DNA of 64,000 nucleotides, from NCBI GenBank assembly GCA_027886175.1, contig JAJNNQ010000008.1:3999501-4063500 (forward strand), in the 5' to 3' direction. The translations under genes and the position numbers were made by a program. Numbering within the stretch: the first letter of the stretch is position 1; the number at the start of each line of letters is the position of its first letter. This DNA comes from Phylloscopus collybita. Lineage: Eukaryota; Chordata; Aves; Passeriformes; Phylloscopidae. Under the pieces are notes generated by a model. The model searched no databases. It had not been told where the DNA came from and was given only the letters and a program-made list of their open reading frames with translations. Positions 1-10,502 of the stretch are shown here, one piece after another.

Positions 1-3000
1 GGATTCTCCTGGCCAAAATTTGTTTTGAACAGGAGCCTTTTTCCTTCCAAGTGGTTCTTCCTACAGCATTAGTGATTTCTCCTATCTCTGTCATCTCCCA
101 TTGCATACCCTGCAGGCCAGATCCTAGCCTTGGTGCTGACCAAAAAAAACCAATTCTGTGTTATAGTTGATGGGATTTTGCTTTGTTGTTTTTATAACAA
201 GGAAGAAATGGAAAATGCAGACAGTGAAAAAGAGTGCAAGGCAGAAATCTGACAGCAGCGCTCTGTCAGCCACTGGCAGGGAGAGGCAGGAACATTGGGA
301 ACATCCATCAGAAATGCATTTATCCCCCATGCCCCTGGTGCTGGGGAGTCTCTGATGAGTGACAGTAGTGCACACCCTCTTCTTGCTCCTGGTGCTCTCT
401 GCTCCTTAGAGCCCTGTGTTTTGGGCTTTGGTAGCCCCAAAGGTGCTATTTCCCTGCTTAAATCCCCTGGGTAACTTAGAAAAGGAGGGCTGAGTTGTGA
501 GAGAAAGATGCTCCTTATGTGACCCTCTGCTGCAGGAGGTTTGGCAGCAGCAGAGCAGTGGTTTGCTTGGTGTAACAGAGAAGTTGTTTCCTGTTTCTCA
601 GAATTAGAGGCTCTTGGAGCAAGTGCTGGGCAGGGATTACCTCTGGATTGGCCTTGTGACTGCCATGAACAGCTTGCAGAGAGTCTCTCTACTCACAGGC
701 AGAGGCACTGGCACAGAGGCACCCACGGTAAGGGAGACTTGGAAATTCACTACTTGCTTCATTCAGACAGAATGAAAAGTAACTAAGATGCTCACCAAGG
801 AGAGGATTGTCAGTGAGTGTGTAGTTACCAAGTCTGTAGTAGAGACACAAAGCTGGACGTGAGATGTGGGACAGTGATGCTTTGTCAGGACAAAGATGAG
901 TGGTGATGATTTCCTATTTTCCACGTAGAAATGATTTCATTTTTCAATAGACTTCTTTTCTACCTTCAGCATAGTAATAGTCACCATGCACCTTCCATCT
1001 CTCTGCCTCTTCCAGCATGGTGCTGCTCTTTTCCCAGCTCTCTGGCTGGCAAGTCAGCCAGCCTGCCTCCAGGCCTGGGCATGGCACCTTCTGGTTGAGC
1101 TCTGGGAGCACTACAGCACATTTGAGGCAGCTGCTTCTGCCTCAGGGCTTCTACCCACTCTCACACACCTGGAGGACTTTGACTCGAGACATTGCAATGG
1201 AAGTTGGAGCCCAGAAGAGCTGCCTGAGCGTCCCTTTAACTCTTACTCTTGGGTTTGGGGAGTTTCAGCTGCCTCCTTTGCATGAGAGTGGCAGAACCTA
1301 AGAGCTGTCATTCCTCACTGGAGTTTTGGAGGGGTGAATTGAGGGTACAGGAGGCAAAGGAGAAAGCATTGCCTGGGGGAAAAGCACTGCACATCCCAAG
1401 TGCTGGCAGGTGGTTAACTATCTCCCTGGTTTTGTACTGTGCCATCAGGACCAGGCCTGGAAGATGTTCATGTATCATCCACGCCTGGATCAAGCCGGGG
1501 GGGGGGCAGGGTTGGGTGGGGATTGCCTTCTGATTTTGAAGCCAATCAGCAAATGCTGGCTGGAAGGTGACTTCTTGCTCTGCCAACACTGTTCAGCTGC
1601 AAATCTGGGGAGCAGCCAGACTTCTGCCCTTGCCTTCTGCACATCTTTATTAGCCAAGGCTCACAGTAGGAGCCCAAGGTACACAGGCTCTGTGAGGGGC
1701 ATCCCTCTTCCCAACCAAGCCATTCTGCCAGTGCTGCCTGGATGGCTCCTGCATGGATTCCCTCTGGGCAGGAGGTGCAGGAGGCTCAAGGCCTGTTTCT
1801 ACAGAGCTTTATTGTTTATGAAAAAAAAATGATGTTTTTGATTTGTTGGTAGGAACAGCCATCACTGCATGTGTCAGTGATGGGCAAAGTGACATAAAGT
1901 GACATCTCCCAGACATAATTTCTCTTAATTTTGCCATATTTTCTCACCCTTCATTCTTTTCCTGTGCATCAAACAGCTTTCCCAAGAGAAAATCCATCTG
2001 AACCCCTCGCACAGCTCTGCCAAAAAGTGCCATTTCTAGTCTGGCTGTGCTCTTTTCTGGTGCCTCCCTTTCTTCAGAGGGTAACTGAGAAATTTTTAAA
2101 CTCTTAGAAGAGGCTCAAGCCCCTTGTGGTAAATTTGAATCCAGGTGCCAAATCTTTACATGTTTTTGGTGTAAGTCTGCACTGGGGATTTTTCTGCTGA
2201 TTCCTTCTAGCCCAAGATGGTTCCTAGACAGGGAGCACAACCTAAAACTAAATCTCATGACAAGGAGCATCATCCAGATTGCTGTGTCTTTGCCAACTCA
2301 GAGAACCGGTAGCAGCTGGGTTAAGGTATGAGGACTTTGGGATGTTAGGGATGTGTCACCACTCATCTGTTCGTCTTGACTAGGACAGGGAGGCAGCCAG
2401 GAGCAGAACAAGGGGAGGGCTTCAGCTTCAAGGGAGATTGAATGGGGTTCAGCAAAGAGAAGGAGAACCATAGAGATGCCCATCCCAGAATCAGTGGTGT
2501 GGGATAGAGCAAGGATTGCACTGTGTGCTTCTTGTAGCAGAGGGAGGTAGGAGTTCCAGGGGGTTGGGCACCCCAGGGGTCCTCTGGGCCCAGCTGCCAT
2601 GCCATGCATTTTCAACTGTGCCTGACTCAAAGCTGCCATTTCAGTGGCTCTGCCCTCGGGAGAGTCATCCTTCTCCTCCACAGGAAACCTTTCCAGCTGG
2701 GAGCTTGCTTTGCATGAACCCCCTCACTGGTAACTGTCACCTCTTTCCTGCCTGCTGGCCTCTGTCACCACCCACTTGTCCCCAGCTGTCCCCAGTATCA
2801 CTTGGACCAGGTCAGTCCTGTCTGGTCATCTTTTTTCCCATCTCCAGGAGCCCTGTGGGACCATTGGACTGTGAGCACATCCTGGGAGTATGCCTGCCTT
2901 GCTCTAGGTAAACCAGGGAGGAATTCTGATGTAACATGCGAGTGACCTTTAACAGTACCTCAGCAACAATGTTAAATCGGCTTTTACATGGGGTAAAAGC

Positions 3001-4764
3001 CCTGCACACCCTTAATCTGATTTCTGCCAGGGTGAGGATGCCTGCACCTTTGAGCAGGAGATGGATGGCAATGCCGGCATACTCAGCAGGGTGGAGCTTC
3101 AGCGTCTGATTTATTTTAGGATTCGACCCTGGGAAGTATATTAAACTGGAGCTTTTTTTGGTTTGCTTTTCATTTTGTGCTCATTATCGTTGCAGCTTTA
3201 CCTTCTCCTTCCGTGCCCCGTGGTGACCTGCTGCAGAATCCCGTTTGGAGGGTGCGCTGGGCTGGGGCTTCGCTGCCTGCCCGGGATGTGCCGCAGCAGC
3301 GCGGGCCGGTGGAGACACCTTCTGGGGTTCGGCAGAAGTGGTTCAGACGAGCGGGAATGTTTCCTCTTGAGTGAGGAGTTCAGGATGTGCTCCATCATTT
3401 CACCTCCCTCCTTTTCTCACCCCGCTCTTGGCCCCATGGAAGGACAGCAATGCTGGCAGGTAGGGAACCCCGCCAGCCATGCTGTGAGCTTGTCCGCAGG
3501 GTTCAGCTTTTGAGATCCAGCTTCCCTCTCCTGCAGCCTTTGCCCTAAGAAGAGGACAGATAAAGAATCTCCCTCTTTCCATGGCTGGAAGCCTTCTGCT
3601 TGCCTGTCAGATCCAACCAGGAGCAGCCTGCTGCTCTCAGGCAGTTGTGCTCAACCAGTTCTTTGGCTTTCCACTGCTCCCTAATATTGTTAACCCTTGC
3701 AGCCATACTCTGTGTTTTCAAGCTCTCAGCACTTGCCCTCATGAAGAGATCTTAAAATGGTGGATATCCAGATCCTGGCCACAGAGATAGCTGGAACACA
3801 TCTCTCCTCCCTTGCTCTCTATTACAGGAGTCAATAGTCATCTGTTTGCAGAGCTGATTTTTGAAGTAGCTGCTAAGATTGTAGTTGGTGCAGATTTCTT
3901 TAAATAGCACCTTCAAATTACAGCTGTTGGGGCTTGTTTAATTTTGAACAAAGACTGCAAATTGTATTTATGTTGGAGCTACTGATTTGTTCAGAAGGAC
4001 CTTTGGCTCGAGTCTGATGGAGAAGCATTTTTCTGCCTCATAGAGAATCAAGAGCTCACCTGATGCTTATAAATCCCCTGGATGCTGTGCAAAGCATGAG
4101 GAAGGAGAAGATTTAATGCCTTCTGTCATCTGTACAATCAATGCAAGTCAGAATAACCACAGTAAAGTCAGTGGAGACTACTTCCAGGGTCATAACTTGC
4201 AAGAGAAGGAAGTATGACTGCCTAAGGATGAATCTGTATGAGGATCTGCTGTGCCAGCCTGCAGTGCTGATTGTGGCTGGCTCTGGTCCAGCTCACCTTG
4301 GGCCAAGTGGCTGAGGAGCTTTAGCACCTGCACCCAGAAAAATCGGATGAGCTACATCCCATAGGAATACTCTGGGAGAGGCATGAGCCATGTTGGATGA
4401 AGCCTGAGGGACCTCAGACCCTTCTCTGACTTCTATTCTAGAGAGCGATGGTACAGTTGTGGTGTGTGGGTTTCAGCAGGAGCTGAGGACTCTAAATGAA
4501 CTCAAAAATCAAATCTTGCAGACATCTTTCAGTTGTCCATGGTTTGCTCCAAAGTGCCCTTTTAATCTGCATCTGATTGCCTGGAGGAGAAATTCAAAGT
4601 GCATCATGAAAGGCCATTTAAATACCTCCTGGGTGTGTGGTCTCTGGTGCTTTGTCCTGGGATCACCTGGAAAGAGTTGGTGCTTTGTTGGGAGGCTGGA
4701 TTTCACACAGTGCCCTGGCTGTGTCTAATGGGTGGTCCCTGGGGGCCAGGCCAAGGATGCTGCA
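1..4764. other. Intergenic, upstream of VAC14; no gene recognised
   Basis: No exon, RNA gene or known repeat was recognised on either strand. A G-rich tract at 1497-1521 fits a G-quadruplex pattern. A modestly CpG-enriched patch lies at about 3210-3350. In mammals HYDIN lies on the 5' side of VAC14, but I could not identify HYDIN exons here. Confidence 0.6.
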
Positions 4765-4868
4765 CATGTGGTGCCATGCTCTAGGGAAGCAGCATCAGCA
4801 CGACTGAGTGTCCAGGAGTTGGTCTTCATGATCCTTGTGGGTCCTTTCCAACTCAGGATGTTCCATCA
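4765..4868 (+). mobile_element. CR1 LINE 3' fragment
   Basis: The segment ending TGATCCTTGTGGGTCC...CCAACTCAGGATGTTCCAT matches the 3' terminus typical of an avian CR1 subfamily. It is strongly 5'-truncated and the outer boundary is approximate. Confidence 0.7.
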
Positions 4869-5604
4869 AACTCTTGCATTTAATGTGGAAGAGTGGTGGT
4901 GGCAACTGGTGCATGTCCTCAGTGCTGGCAGGGACCTCAGGCACTATCATTACCTCTCTGTCCTGATGCTGGTGGCTCTTACACAGCCTGAGCTGGCAGG
5001 GTCGTGTCGTCCCATGTGACTCTTCACATGCGGTTTGCAAAAGCAGTGTGATTTCTATCTGCTCTATTTTGGGCAGTGGGTGTGGGATGTGGTGTAAAGC
5101 TGTGTCCTGAGCAGGCTCAGAAACCACCACACAGGCTGAGACTTTTTTTTTTAGTAATATTTCAGAGGCTGGGACCAGTAGGTGTCATAGGGTTGTCCTG
5201 GCCCTTGTAGGAAAGATTCCTTTCTCCCTGGTGTCAATCCACCTGTGCTGCCATTAAATTCCCACATTAATTCTTCGATGCATTTTGTCTCATGTGAGGA
5301 ATGGCTGGGTTGGGTCAGAGCGTCACAAAGGGATTAACAGTTTGTTGTCAGTCCCTCCAGCTCCAGGCCGACCTGCTTTTATCAGGAGGCTTAGTCTCAG
5401 CCTCACAGTGCTGGTGGAAGCACTTCCACAGCCCTTTGGCCCCTCTCTTTTGGGATGGGTCCTCTCTGCAGGCAGAGGAGGTGCTCTCTGCTCCTTGCCT
5501 TCCTCCCTGCATTCCCAGCCTTGGCCTGGAGTGTTTTGCAATGAAGTGCAAGACATCTCTGTTTCTGAGGAGGTTTCTTTTAAAGCCAGCCCTAGGAGGT
5601 CACA
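4869..5604. other. Intergenic, nothing recognised
   Basis: About 740 bp between two CR1 fragments; no gene or repeat was seen. Confidence 0.6.
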
Positions 5605-5942
5605 GGACATCCTAGAAACAAGTGGGACATCCACAGCTTCCCTGGGTAGCCTATGCCAGTGCCTCACCACCCTCACAGGGAAGAATTTTTTTCCTAATAT
5701 CTAAACCTACTCCCTTTCACTTTAAAGCCTCTCCCCTTATCCTGTCTTTGCATGCTCTTGTAAATAATCTTGCACCATCTTTCCTCTTAATTCCCTTCAG
5801 ATACTGGAAGGCTGCAATTAGGTCACTCCAAAGCCTTCTCTTTTCCAGGCTCAACAATTCCAGTTCTCTCAGCCTTTCCTCATGGGAGAGGTGCTCCATC
5901 CTTCTGATCAACTTGGTGGCCTCCTCTGGACTCACTCCAGAG
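5605..5942 (-). mobile_element. CR1 LINE fragment (minus strand)
   Basis: On the minus strand this carries the CR1 block that reads as sense GAGGCCACCAAGTTGATCAG... through the AGGAAAGGCTGAGAGAACT and GGAAGAAATTCTT-like parts. It is about 340 bp long and lacks the extreme 3' tail. Non-coding remnant. Confidence 0.85.
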
Positions 5943-6356
5943 GTGAAGAAACATCTGCTGTGTCACAGCATCGCGGGGAGAGAAATAATAAATACACAGA
6001 TAATGCAAATGCTGTTCACCAGCGTGTTCATTTCTCCCACTGTGCAAATGCCTTCCACAGAACTCCCTTTCCCCGGGCGAAGGTAACTCTCTGGCTTGCA
6101 TCCAGATATTTAACAGCGTGGGTGACGGCCGTGAGCCGTGTGCTGCGTGTTCCTGTGTTCAAACGAGCAAGCTCAGCCGCCTCTTGGCGGGTGTGAGGCG
6201 GCCGGAGGCCTTGCCCGGTGTCCTCGGTGCCCGGCCCGGCCCGGCCCAGGCCTCGCTCGCCGCTCCCCTCAGAGCCGGAGGCTGCGGGCCGGGCTGAGGG
6301 CGAGCCCGTGTGGCCGAGCGCCGCCACTGCACCCGAACCCTGACCACCCTGCCCGA
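5943..6356. other. GC-rich left flank of the telomeric array
   Basis: Sequence becomes very GC- and CpG-rich from about 6120, with a run of GGCCC/CCCGG units at 6228-6249. No gene was recognised. A CpG-island function is possible but unproven. Confidence 0.6.
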
Positions 6357-6940
6357 AACACTAACGCTAAGCCTAGGACTGTAACCCTGACCCTAACTCT
6401 AACCCTAAGACCCAAACCCTAACCGTAACCCTAACCGTAACATAGAAGCTAACACTAACCAACCCTAACCCTAATCCAAAACATAACCCTAACCCCTAAC
6501 CTCTAACCCCTAACCCTAACCTGTAACCCTAACCCCTAAACCTAATCCTAACCCCTAACCCTAAACCCTAACCCTAACCACATAACCCCCTAACGCCCTA
6601 AACCCCTAACCCTAACCATAACCCTAACCATAACCCTAACCCTAACCCTAACCCTAACCCAACTCTAAGACCTGAACCCTAACTCTAACCAAAACCCTAA
6701 ACCTTAGCCTAACCCATCCTAACCCTAATTGTAACCCTGAGCCTAACCCTTATCCTAACCCTAACCCTAACCATAACCCTAACCATAACCCTAACCCTAA
6801 CCCTAACCCTAAGACCGTAACTGTGACTCTAACCCCAACTCTAAGACCTGAACCCTAACAGTAACTCTGACCGTAATCCTAACCCTTAGCCTAACCCATC
6901 CTAACCCTAATCCTAACCCTGAACCTAACCCTTATCCTAA
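6357..6940 (+). repeat. Interstitial telomeric sequence, degenerate (CCCTAA)n
   Basis: About 580 bp made mostly of CCCTAA and close variants (CCATAA, CTCTAA, CCCTGA, CCGTAA) in one orientation, the vertebrate telomere repeat read on its C-rich strand. The longest perfect runs are only four or five units. A composite block recurs with offsets growing from 155 bp (6616 and 6771) to 182 bp (6703 and 6885, 6742 and 6924), so the right half arose by local duplication. Confidence 0.95.
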
Positions 6941-7089
6941 AGGGCGGTGTTTCTGCGAGCCCTCAGGGGCCCGGCCCGGCCCGGCCGCTGTGGAGGCAGA
7001 GCTCGGCTGCAGCGCCCGGGGCACGGCACGCACGGTGTGCGATCTGCCAGCGCAGCCCGGGCTTGGCACAGCCCGCTCCTGTGCTGGGG
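6941..7089. other. GC-rich right flank of the telomeric array
   Basis: This CpG-rich stretch starts sharply after the last CCTAA and contains CCCGGCCCGGCCCGG (6970-6984), similar to the CCCGG run on the left flank. No gene was recognised. Confidence 0.6.
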
Positions 7090-7222
7090 CTGCCGGTGGG
7101 AGAGCGGGTCCCTCTGGCTGAGCCTTTCGAAACGCCCTCCCTGCCCTTCCTGAGCCACTTTGGAAAGTAAGTGAGGGTGTTTTTAGAGATGAGACTGGTT
7201 TTTAATCTGTAAGCACAATGTC
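7090..7222 (+). repeat. Copy 1 of a 133-bp duplicated segment
   Basis: Aligns without gaps to 10370-10502, with 111 of 133 bases identical by hand count (about 83%). Similarity stops abruptly at both ends. The family is not recognised. Confidence 0.9.
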
Positions 7223-10200
7223 TGCTGTACTTGTTAGTTCGTGAATTTGTTTTTGAAGGTGTTGGTATTTCCTCACCTTTTCCATCGCAGCCTCTTCTAA
7301 AGATATTTCAGTATATTTGTATCTCACAGTGACATCCACCTCATACGCGTGGTTAGGCCTGTTCATGTAACTAATTGTTCTTCTATGTGTGGTTCCTGGA
7401 ACACTATCTAGGCTTTCTTTTTAGCTTCCATGGTTAACATTTTGCAGATGTAGTTTTACCTTTTAATTCTCACAGTGGGATGTGGTTTCACAGGACCAGG
7501 GTCTTGCTGTCTGTCCTGTAGATACAGGAGGATGGTCACACCAGACTCGCCACTGAATGCACCTTGGAGCAGCTCCATCTGTGCGTCTGAAACCAAAGTA
7601 AAAAGTTTTCCCTTTGTTACAAGTCTCAGAGTGCCCGTGGGATGAGTGACCTGTGCAGAAGCAGCTACCAAAACACAGCTGCTGGGGGCTGGTCCCCAGC
7701 TCCACATGCACCTCTTGGCAGGACAGGCAGAAGACTACCAGCTCCAGGTTCTCCTTAATGCACCAGACGAGTTTGCCTTCCAAGAGGCCAATGGGAGGGG
7801 GGTCTGTCCAAATGCTCAGCTCCTGCACCAGTGCCTACCAAAAAAAAAAAAAAAAAAAAAAACAACAACAACACACAACACCAAAAAAAAAACACCAAAG
7901 AGCAATCAGTGAGCAGGAGCAGTGCCTGGGCACTTCCACAGTCCCTGCACTATCTGCCCATCCCCTGCCTGCTTCTCATTTGTACTCAGCCTCTTGCTGG
8001 AGCAGTCCCAAAGGAACGTTTCTGCTTTGCCATCATCCTCAAATAAGAAATGCACCTCTCTCTCTAAGGGGGAGACATTGATGGTCATCTTCTTGCAGCT
8101 GCTGAGACAGTTCTGTGTGTTGTATCTGTCCCTAAAAAGGGAAGAGGCTGCAGAGGAGACTGTTGCTTTTAGCACACATTGAGGAAAGCACTGTGTGCTG
8201 GCAGCAGGAGGTGGCACTGGAAAACCACAGCCTAACAAACAGGTGAGGAAAAAGGATCCCAGCCAGGGGCACGGGGCACAGTATGTGTGCTCATCCTTGC
8301 ATTGCTTTGATGCTCCTATACTTGGTGCCTCCACATCAGGAGCCTGATATTGTACAGGCCACTTCAAGAGAGTTTTACATTAAAAAATTGAAAAGCTCCT
8401 GGCAAAATAACAGTACACCAGGCATGTGTGTTCTTTCCCTTCCTTTCTTGGGTTGCCTTCCCTGCAGGGAAGGCTTTTCTCTATAGAAAGGCTTTTGAAA
8501 AGATAATTTTAAAATAGTTTAGCTTATCTCTTTCAGAAAAGTCATGAGACCTCCTTAGATTTCATGGTTTAGCTCAAACTCTGGGGGAAGGAAATAGGGT
8601 CAATTCCCAAGGAGAATGCAAAACAAAAAATGACCCATCTCTCAGGTGTGGAACTGAATTTGGAATGAAAGGGTTAAATGGGCAAACAGAAATCCCAGCC
8701 TACACATCAGCCTGGCTAAAGATGCTCTTCAGTTTTTAAACTATTTTGATTGGATGTTTCTGGGTTGTCAAAATACCCCTACCCCTCCAGAGCTCCCATG
8801 GAGAAAATAACTTAATTTCAAATGTCATTAAAGAAAAAAAAAAAAAAGAGCAGCATTAAAAATAGAAATATACCAGCAGTGACAACAACATTTTTAGGCA
8901 GACTTTATCCAGCAGTGAGGATGCAATGTAATTACAGGAAATGCAATTCCCACTGTGATTTCTCTGCAGGTTCCCCTCTGACACAAACATAGTGGCAGGC
9001 CAAATCATAAAATTTGAGCAGTATTACAGATTAGTGAAAGGTTGACACATACTGGGTTGCATGGCAACATTTTGGTAGCATGGGGGGCTACAGGGGGGGC
9101 TTCTGTGAGGAGCTGCCAGAAGCCTCCCTGATGTCTGACAGAGCCAATATCAGGTGTCTCCAAGATGGAGCCACCACTGACCAAGGCCCATATTAGAGTA
9201 ATGCCACAGGAAGAGAAGCTGGGTGGCCAGGATACAATCCAAAGACTTTCTTTCACTGGAAAGATATTTCTCTGGACGACATTTCAGTGACTAGAGAGTG
9301 AAGAGGAAAGAATGGCTTGAACAGCTGGGAAAAAAAAAAAAGGAAAAATCTAAGCACACAAGAGTCTTGTCCAGGCAGGGAAAAAAAACATCTTTCTCAC
9401 CTGGCCAAAATAAATGTGTGTGTCTGATGGATGCTGGGAGGCTCTGCTGATGGGCTCCACCAAGGTTAGGTGTGTGGATGCTTCAGTTCTCCTGATCTCA
9501 CCTTCCTGAGTCTTGATACCTGATTCCCCCAGTGTCAGACTGAATTAGTTTATTCTGATCACTTAGAATACCAACAGTGCTTAATGTGGAGCAGAAATAA
9601 TATCTGACATGCTGCCCTTCTGCTGGGCTCTTGATGAGCAATTTGAGGTGTTAATAGCTTGGAGACCATCTTCATTTGCAGCTCTGCCATGCACAATCAC
9701 ATGGTGGCTGCTGAGGGACCCAGAGAAAATACATTCCTGCTTAATTAACATGCAGAACAGAACAGGGAGCTGTCACAGCATCCCCAGCAGGAAAGAGCCA
9801 GCAGCGGGGCCATGCCAAAGCCTTTGGAGCAGAGGCTGCTCTCCTGCCAGATGCTTGGGACCCTCAGCTGCCACCAGCTCAGCAGACTCAGGTGACTCAG
9901 CATCAGGAGGAGCAAGTGCCTGCAGGCTCAAGTCCAGCAAAGTCAACGGAGGGGGAGATGGGGTGGTGAAAAGCTGAACACTGATTCAGCATTCCCATTT
10001 CCAAAAACCTCAATTGGTTCCCAAAGATGGGAATACAGAGACACAGGCAGGCGGCCAACTGGCCCCAGAGGAAATTAATTCCTCACAGACTTCCCTGGAA
10101 TGTGCTTATTTCTCTGTTATTGTAAAATACATGCATTGTTCTAACATCAAAATTAGATTTCCCCTTTAGGTTGCAATTAAACCCTAATCTAATTTGGCAG

Positions 10201-10369
10201 AAGATAACAGGGACCTCCAAGCAGAGCTAACAGCCCTGCTCCTCCACCTCCCTCCTCCTGCTTCTGAGAACTTTTCCCAGCATTCCAGGGTCTGCTCATG
10301 AAGGTGCTGTGCATCAAGGGCCACAGAAAGAACTTGCTGGGATTTGATAAGACCCAACTGGAAATGGGT
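7223..10369. other. Intergenic between the two duplicate copies
   Basis: Holds an A-rich microsatellite (7838-7899), minor A runs (8826-8839, 9330-9341) and a 10-bp inverted repeat (10150-10159 with 10186-10195). Open frames on the minus strand at 7463-8367 have no recognised homology. Confidence 0.55.
7838..7899. repeat. A-rich simple repeat
   Basis: A 23-base A run (7840-7862) followed by (CAA)n and further A runs. No target-site duplication was recognised, so retroposition is not shown. Confidence 0.9.
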
Positions 10370-10502
10370 CTGCTGGTGGGAGAGCAGGTCACTGTGGCTG
10401 AGCAATCTTGAATGCCCTCCTCACCCTTCCTGAGGCACTTTTTAAAGTGAGTGAGGGTGTTTTTAGACATGAGACTGTATTTTAATCTGTAAGTACAATG
10501 TC
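10370..10502 (+). repeat. Copy 2 of a 133-bp duplicated segment
   Basis: Direct-orientation partner of 7090-7222, of equal length and without indels. Differences cluster in one stretch (10401-10410) and are scattered elsewhere. The 3' half (GTGAGGGTGTTTTTAGA... to AATGTC) is best conserved. Confidence 0.9.

Noticed and set aside
6357..6940. A true chromosome end or head-to-head fusion point
   Set aside because: The array is degenerate, short, in a single orientation and has unique sequence on both sides; a fusion would show TTAGGG meeting CCCTAA.
8200..8221. CTCF-like site (GGCAGCAGGAGGTGGCACT)
   Set aside because: Only the AGGTGGC core fits; the upstream half of the motif has several mismatches.
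9609..9977. 122-codon open frame upstream of VAC14
   Set aside because: No family match; composition typical of non-coding bird sequence.
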